Source of the DNA: Pseudomonadota bacterium
GTDB taxonomy: Bacteria; Desulfobacterota; Desulfobacteria; Desulfobacterales; Desulfobacteraceae
NCBI GenBank assembly: GCA_018816605.1
Contig: JAHIVS010000533.1
Span: forward strand, 1 to 9,047
Reading direction: 5' to 3'
DNA length: 9,047 bases
The notes beneath the pieces are model-generated. The model saw nothing but the letters and a program-made list of their open reading frames with translations. It made no database searches and was not told where the DNA came from. Positions 6,491 through 9,047 of this stretch are shown here, piece after piece. How positions within the stretch are numbered: position 1 is the first letter of the stretch; each line of letters opens with the position of its first letter. The position numbers and the translations under genes are program-made.

Positions 6491-7495
6491 CTATTCCGCC
6501 GGGTTTAGTGCGGAGCCAAAGGCCTTTAAATCAGCTGTTTTTCCCATGACAATAAGGGTGTCCCTGGCCTGGAGTATGGTCCCGAAATCCGGTGCAAACA
6601 GCATTTCTCCGGATGTTTTTTTAATGGCAATGATGATCAGGTTAAAGTCCTGGCGGATTCCCGAGTCTTTTAAGGCCAATTGGGTATACCGGGACTTTTT
6701 GGGGATAAACAGCTCTTCAATCTGGATGGCATCGCTTTTTCTGGACAAAGCCACATCCAGAAAACTGCTGACAGTCGGGCGAAGCAGCTTCAGCCCCATG
6801 GAAACGGCACCGGTGTCATAGGGGGATTCCACCTTGTTGGCTCCGGCCACCAGTAGCTTTTTGCCCACCCCAGCGCTGCTGGCCCGGGCCATGATATAGA
6901 TATCAGGATTCAATTGCCTGGCCGTCAATACCAGAAATACATTTGCCGTGTCTGTTGCCAGGGCAGCCACCAGAAATGCCGCCTTTTTTATACCGGCCTT
7001 TATCAGCAGCTCTTCATCCAGGGCATCACCGATCAGGTAGTGTGTCCGGTCTTTTTCCAGCAGATCCGTCCGGCGTTGATCCTGCTCGATGACAACCAGA
7101 TCCTTTGTGTCTTCTTTGATGAAATTGCACAATATTCGGCCGATACGGCCGTATCCGCAGACCAGATAATGTTTTTCCAGTTTCTCAATTTTTTTATCCA
7201 ATCGTTTTCTCCCTAACAATGCCTTGATTTCACCTTCCACAACAGATTTTATGATCACACCCACAAGATACAGGTAGTACCCGCCACCGGTGAATATCAG
7301 GACAATGGTAAAAATCCGGCCGGCTGTGCTGGCTTCATGGACTTCGAGGAAGCCGACGGTGCTCAGGGTGATGGCGGTCATGTAGGCGGCATCTAGAAAA
7401 TTCCATTGTTCAATGAGCATATAGCCGGACACACCGATACCAAAGATAATCACGGCGATGGCAATGACGATTTGCATTTTCAAAATCTGATTCAT
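6491..7495 (-). CDS. Two-TM potassium channel protein with RCK (TrkA-N/TrkA-C) domain
   Basis: A 334-residue inner-membrane protein of the MthK-like layout. TM1 is about residues 8-28, the pore helix 34-45, the selectivity filter 46-50 and TM2 61-85. A charged linker follows, then the RCK_N Rossmann domain from about 110 to 225 with G-Y-G-R-I-G (114-119) and an acidic residue at the end of the second strand (V-V-I-E, Glu137), as in NAD-binding folds. An RCK_C domain spans about 255-325. Such channels pass K+ and open or close on ligand binding (calcium, nucleotides) to the RCK ring. The filter reads T-V-G-F-L instead of T-V-G-Y-G, so selectivity may differ. No good ribosome site precedes the ATG at 7495, and an upstream in-frame stop rules out a much longer form; an ATG at 7477 is possible. 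An internal TTG at 7201 with a strong ribosome site could yield a free RCK subunit. It is divergent from pcm. Confidence 0.88.
   Translation of the reverse strand: MNQILKMQIVIAIAVIIFGIGVSGYMLIEQWNFLDAAYMTAITLSTVGFLEVHEASTAGRIFTIVLIFTGGGYYLYLVGVIIKSVVEGEIKALLGRKRLDKKIEKLEKHYLVCGYGRIGRILCNFIKEDTKDLVVIEQDQRRTDLLEKDRTHYLIGDALDEELLIKAGIKKAAFLVAALATDTANVFLVLTARQLNPDIYIMARASSAGVGKKLLVAGANKVESPYDTGAVSMGLKLLRPTVSSFLDVALSRKSDAIQIEELFIPKKSRYTQLALKDSGIRQDFNLIIIAIKKTSGEMLFAPDFGTILQARDTLIVMGKTADLKAFGSALNPAE
7199..7214 (-). promoter_or_regulatory. Possible internal ribosome site and TTG start for a free RCK subunit
   Basis: On the minus strand AGGGAG (7214-7209) is followed after 7 nt by TTG (7201-7199), codon 99 of the channel gene, exactly between TM2 and the RCK Rossmann fold. 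A product from here would be 236 residues (ending at 6491) with the whole RCK module and no membrane segment. The archaeal channel MthK is known to make separate RCK subunits from an internal start. Confidence 0.35.
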
Positions 7496-7530
7496 GAAAT
7501 GTATAAATACGTGTGTTCACGGGAAAAAGC

Positions 7531-7561
7531 AAGCCCAGAATCTCCTGTTCTGAAAGGGCTT
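7531..7561. repeat. Inverted repeat in the channel/pcm intergenic region
   Basis: The arms AAGCCC (7531-7536) and GGGCTT (7556-7561) enclose inner arms CAGAA/TTCTG, giving a hairpin with a small one-sided bulge. On the minus strand it is followed by GCTTTTTCCC, a short T-run, so it could act as a weak terminator or attenuator ahead of the channel gene. On either strand it could instead be an operator. The region 7496-7604 holds nothing else I can name. Confidence 0.4.
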
Positions 7562-7568
7562 AAGATTC

Positions 7569-7597
7569 TTGACGGACGCATTGGTTGCTGATATGAA
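7569..7597 (+). promoter_or_regulatory. Weak candidate promoter overlapping the possible pcm starts
   Basis: TTGACG (7569-7574), a 17 nt gap, then TATGAA (7592-7597) resembles a sigma-70 promoter. It would start RNA near 7604, at the ATG chosen for pcm, leaving no leader. It is therefore either a chance match or a sign of leaderless translation. It cannot coexist with translation from the TTG at 7569. Confidence 0.2.
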
Positions 7598-7604
7598 GGG
7601 GTGC

Positions 7605-8261
7605 ATGAAAGATGAACCCAATAAATTTGCCCGGTGGCGCAGGGAAATGGTTGAAAGCCAGATCATTGCAAGGGGGGTGACCGATCCTTTGGTAATCCGG
7701 GCCATGACCCATGTCCCCCGGCACCTTTTTGTCAGCGAGGCCATGGTTGACAGTGCCTATGGAGATTTTCCCCTTCCCATTGGGGAGGGTCAGACCATCT
7801 CCCAGCCGTTTATCATTGCTGAAATGACCCAGCAGCTTGAACTTACAGGTTCTGAGCGGGTATTGGAAATTGGAACCGGTTCCGGATACCAGGCCGCTAT
7901 TTTATCCCAGATTGTGTATAAGGTCTATACCATTGAGCGGAACAACACCCTGTTTTTACAGACCCGCAAACTTTTTGACCGGCTTAAGTACCACAATATC
8001 GTGACCCGCTATTCCGACGGAACCCAGGGGTGGAAACAGGAAGCCCCTTTTGACGCCATTATCGTAACGGCAGGCGGAAACCAGATCCCAGCGCCGCTGG
8101 TGGAGCAGCTTGCCATGGGGGGCAGGCTTGTCATGCCCGTGGGCGGGCACCATTCCCAGGAGTTGCTCAAGGTAAGAAAAACAGAAAATGGAATCACCAC
8201 CACAAATCTTGGCGGGTGTAGATTTGTACGGCTCATCGGGCAGCATGGATGGCCTGAATAG
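7605..8261 (+). CDS. pcm: Protein-L-isoaspartate O-methyltransferase
   Basis: A SAM-dependent repair enzyme that methylates L-isoaspartyl residues in damaged proteins so that they can return to aspartate; cytoplasmic. From the ATG at 7605 it is 218 residues, close to the usual length. Visible motifs: M-V-x-x-Q-I-x-x-R-G near the start, V-P-R-H-x-F-V (37-43), G-Q-T-I-S-Q-P (62-68), SAM motif I L-E-I-G-T-G-S-G-Y (87-95), D-G-T-Q-G-W (138-143), P-F-D-A-I-I-V-T-A (148-156) and R-L-V-M-P-V-G (174-180). The start is uncertain. The ATG at 7605 has GAAGG about 5 nt upstream, while an ATG at 7593 and a TTG at 7569 are in the same frame with poorer ribosome sites; all lie before the conserved part. The popT-like gene starts 9 bp after the stop, so the two are probably one operon. 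Confidence 0.93.
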   Translation: MKDEPNKFARWRREMVESQIIARGVTDPLVIRAMTHVPRHLFVSEAMVDSAYGDFPLPIGEGQTISQPFIIAEMTQQLELTGSERVLEIGTGSGYQAAILSQIVYKVYTIERNNTLFLQTRKLFDRLKYHNIVTRYSDGTQGWKQEAPFDAIIVTAGGNQIPAPLVEQLAMGGRLVMPVGGHHSQELLKVRKTENGITTTNLGGCRFVRLIGQHGWPE

Positions 8262-8270
8262 GATAACTTT

Positions 8271-9047
8271 ATGAAAAATGATTTTTCCCGGCAGTCCCAT
8301 GCAAAAGAGCTTATTATGGGATTCTGCCTGGGTACGGCCAATATTATCCCCGGGGTATCCGGCGGCACTTTTCTCCTCATTTTTAATATATATAACCGGG
8401 TTTTTGCCATTCTGAACCGCATTAACCGATCCTTGGTTCTGCGGCTGGGCGAAATGACCGTTGATGCTGTAAAAAATCCGGGCAGGAAGGGCAGCATCCG
8501 GGCGATACTTGTGTATTTACAGGAGATGGATTTTTTTTTCCTCGGCAAATTGGCTCTGGGTGCCCTTGGGGCCATCCTCGCCCTTTCAGATGTGATGAAA
8601 TACCTGCTTGTCCATCAATTTTACCTGACCTATTCCCTCTTCTTCGGGTTGATTCTGGTCTCCATCCTTATTCCGGTACGGATGCTCAAATGTCTGAACG
8701 GTCCTGTCATTGTGTTTTTGCTGCTGGGAATTATTTCAACGGTCGCAGTTTCATGGCTGGTAAACCCCTATGACAAGGTGAGCATTAAATCTACCCTGCT
8801 TGAACGCCAGTATCAACAGCTCCACCCGGAGGGTGATCTGCTGGATAAGAAAGGTGTCCAGGGCCGGGAAGACGCAGGAGAAAAGTTTACCGGAAAGTAT
8901 ACCCTTGAAGAATATGTTTATGCCGGTATCTGCGGTGCTGTTTCCATTTCTGCCATGGTCCTTCCCGGTATCAGCGGCTCCCTGGTTCTGATTCTCATGG
9001 GAGCCTATTTTGATGTGATATCGGCCATATCCGGTTTGAAATCAGGG
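8271..9047 (+). CDS. popT: DUF368 / PopT-family undecaprenyl-phosphate translocase (3' end cut)
   Basis: The frame is open from the ATG at 8271 to the right edge: 259 codons, stop not in the window. The protein is a polytopic inner-membrane protein. The two family hallmarks are A-N-I-I-P-G-V-S-G-G-T (residues 23-33) and M-V-L-P-G-I-S-G-S (229-237). They are related copies, typical of DUF368 (PF04018). Members were shown to flip undecaprenyl phosphate back across the membrane, recycling the lipid carrier for wall and O-antigen synthesis. Hydrophobic segments lie near 14-30, 33-50, 88-106, 117-135, 145-164 and 213-250. Between the halves is a hydrophilic stretch (about 165-215) that looks longer than usual. 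AGGA 7 nt before the ATG overlaps the pcm stop, so translation is probably coupled. The family call is firm; the substrate is by homology only. Confidence 0.9.
   Translation, partial: MKNDFSRQSHAKELIMGFCLGTANIIPGVSGGTFLLIFNIYNRVFAILNRINRSLVLRLGEMTVDAVKNPGRKGSIRAILVYLQEMDFFFLGKLALGALGAILALSDVMKYLLVHQFYLTYSLFFGLILVSILIPVRMLKCLNGPVIVFLLLGIISTVAVSWLVNPYDKVSIKSTLLERQYQQLHPEGDLLDKKGVQGREDAGEKFTGKYTLEEYVYAGICGAVSISAMVLPGISGSLVLILMGAYFDVISAISGLKSG

Noticed and set aside
6483..6520. TCCGC...GCGGA inverted repeat at the channel gene end as a terminator
   Set aside because: The five-pair stem with a ten-base loop has no T-run on either strand and lies in coding sequence.
7373..7545. Small minus-strand frame from a TTG at 7528 after AGGAG, about 40 codons
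   Set aside because: It runs out of frame into the channel gene, and its predicted peptide is rich in H, R and C with no family likeness; the AGGAG lies in the hairpin loop by chance.

Overview
This window reads as ordinary chromosomal DNA from a Gram-negative bacterium, most likely a member of the Desulfobacterota (Desulfobacterales-like sulfate reducers). That placement is an inference from protein style and gene mix: a type IV pilus secretin, a PilW/PilF-type TPR lipoprotein, a long LysM protein, a zinc-ribbon threonine synthase, and a divergent folate cyclo-ligase homologue. No marker gene proves it. The window is almost entirely coding. I see no insertion sequence, prophage, CRISPR array, tRNA or rRNA, and no non-coding stretch over 300 bases.

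Layout. Positions 2-661 (+) hold the C-terminal end of the outer-membrane secretin PilQ, cut by the left edge. Facing it tail to tail is a four-gene minus-strand operon, in transcription order: serS (seryl-tRNA synthetase), thrC (threonine synthase, start overlapping the serS end), an exported two-LysM protein with an unrecognised C-terminal half, and a TPR lipoprotein of the PilW/PilF type. All junctions are under 10 bp or overlap, so the four are probably one transcript. The serS promoter region (5706-5886) is shared back to back with a plus-strand gene for a degenerate 5-formyltetrahydrofolate cyclo-ligase-like protein. That gene converges on a minus-strand two-TM potassium channel carrying a C-terminal RCK (TrkA-N/TrkA-C) module. 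Divergent from the channel is a plus-strand pair: pcm (protein-L-isoaspartate methyltransferase) and a DUF368 membrane protein of the PopT undecaprenyl-phosphate translocase family. The latter runs off the right edge.

How the genes may work together. The left side joins housekeeping genes to cell-envelope and type IV pilus parts: PilQ forms the outer-membrane pore, PilW/PilF-type lipoproteins help secretins assemble, and LysM domains bind peptidoglycan. The right side (K+ channel, protein repair, lipid-carrier recycling) is compatible with a stress and pH-homeostasis neighbourhood, but that is only a hypothesis.

No clear new multi-gene system is visible. The best leads are a potassium channel with an abnormal selectivity filter (TVGFL) and a likely internal translation start that would make free RCK subunits; a cyclo-ligase homologue that has lost several hallmark residues; the unrecognised C-terminal half of the LysM protein next to pilus genes; and a hydrophilic insertion in the PopT-like protein.
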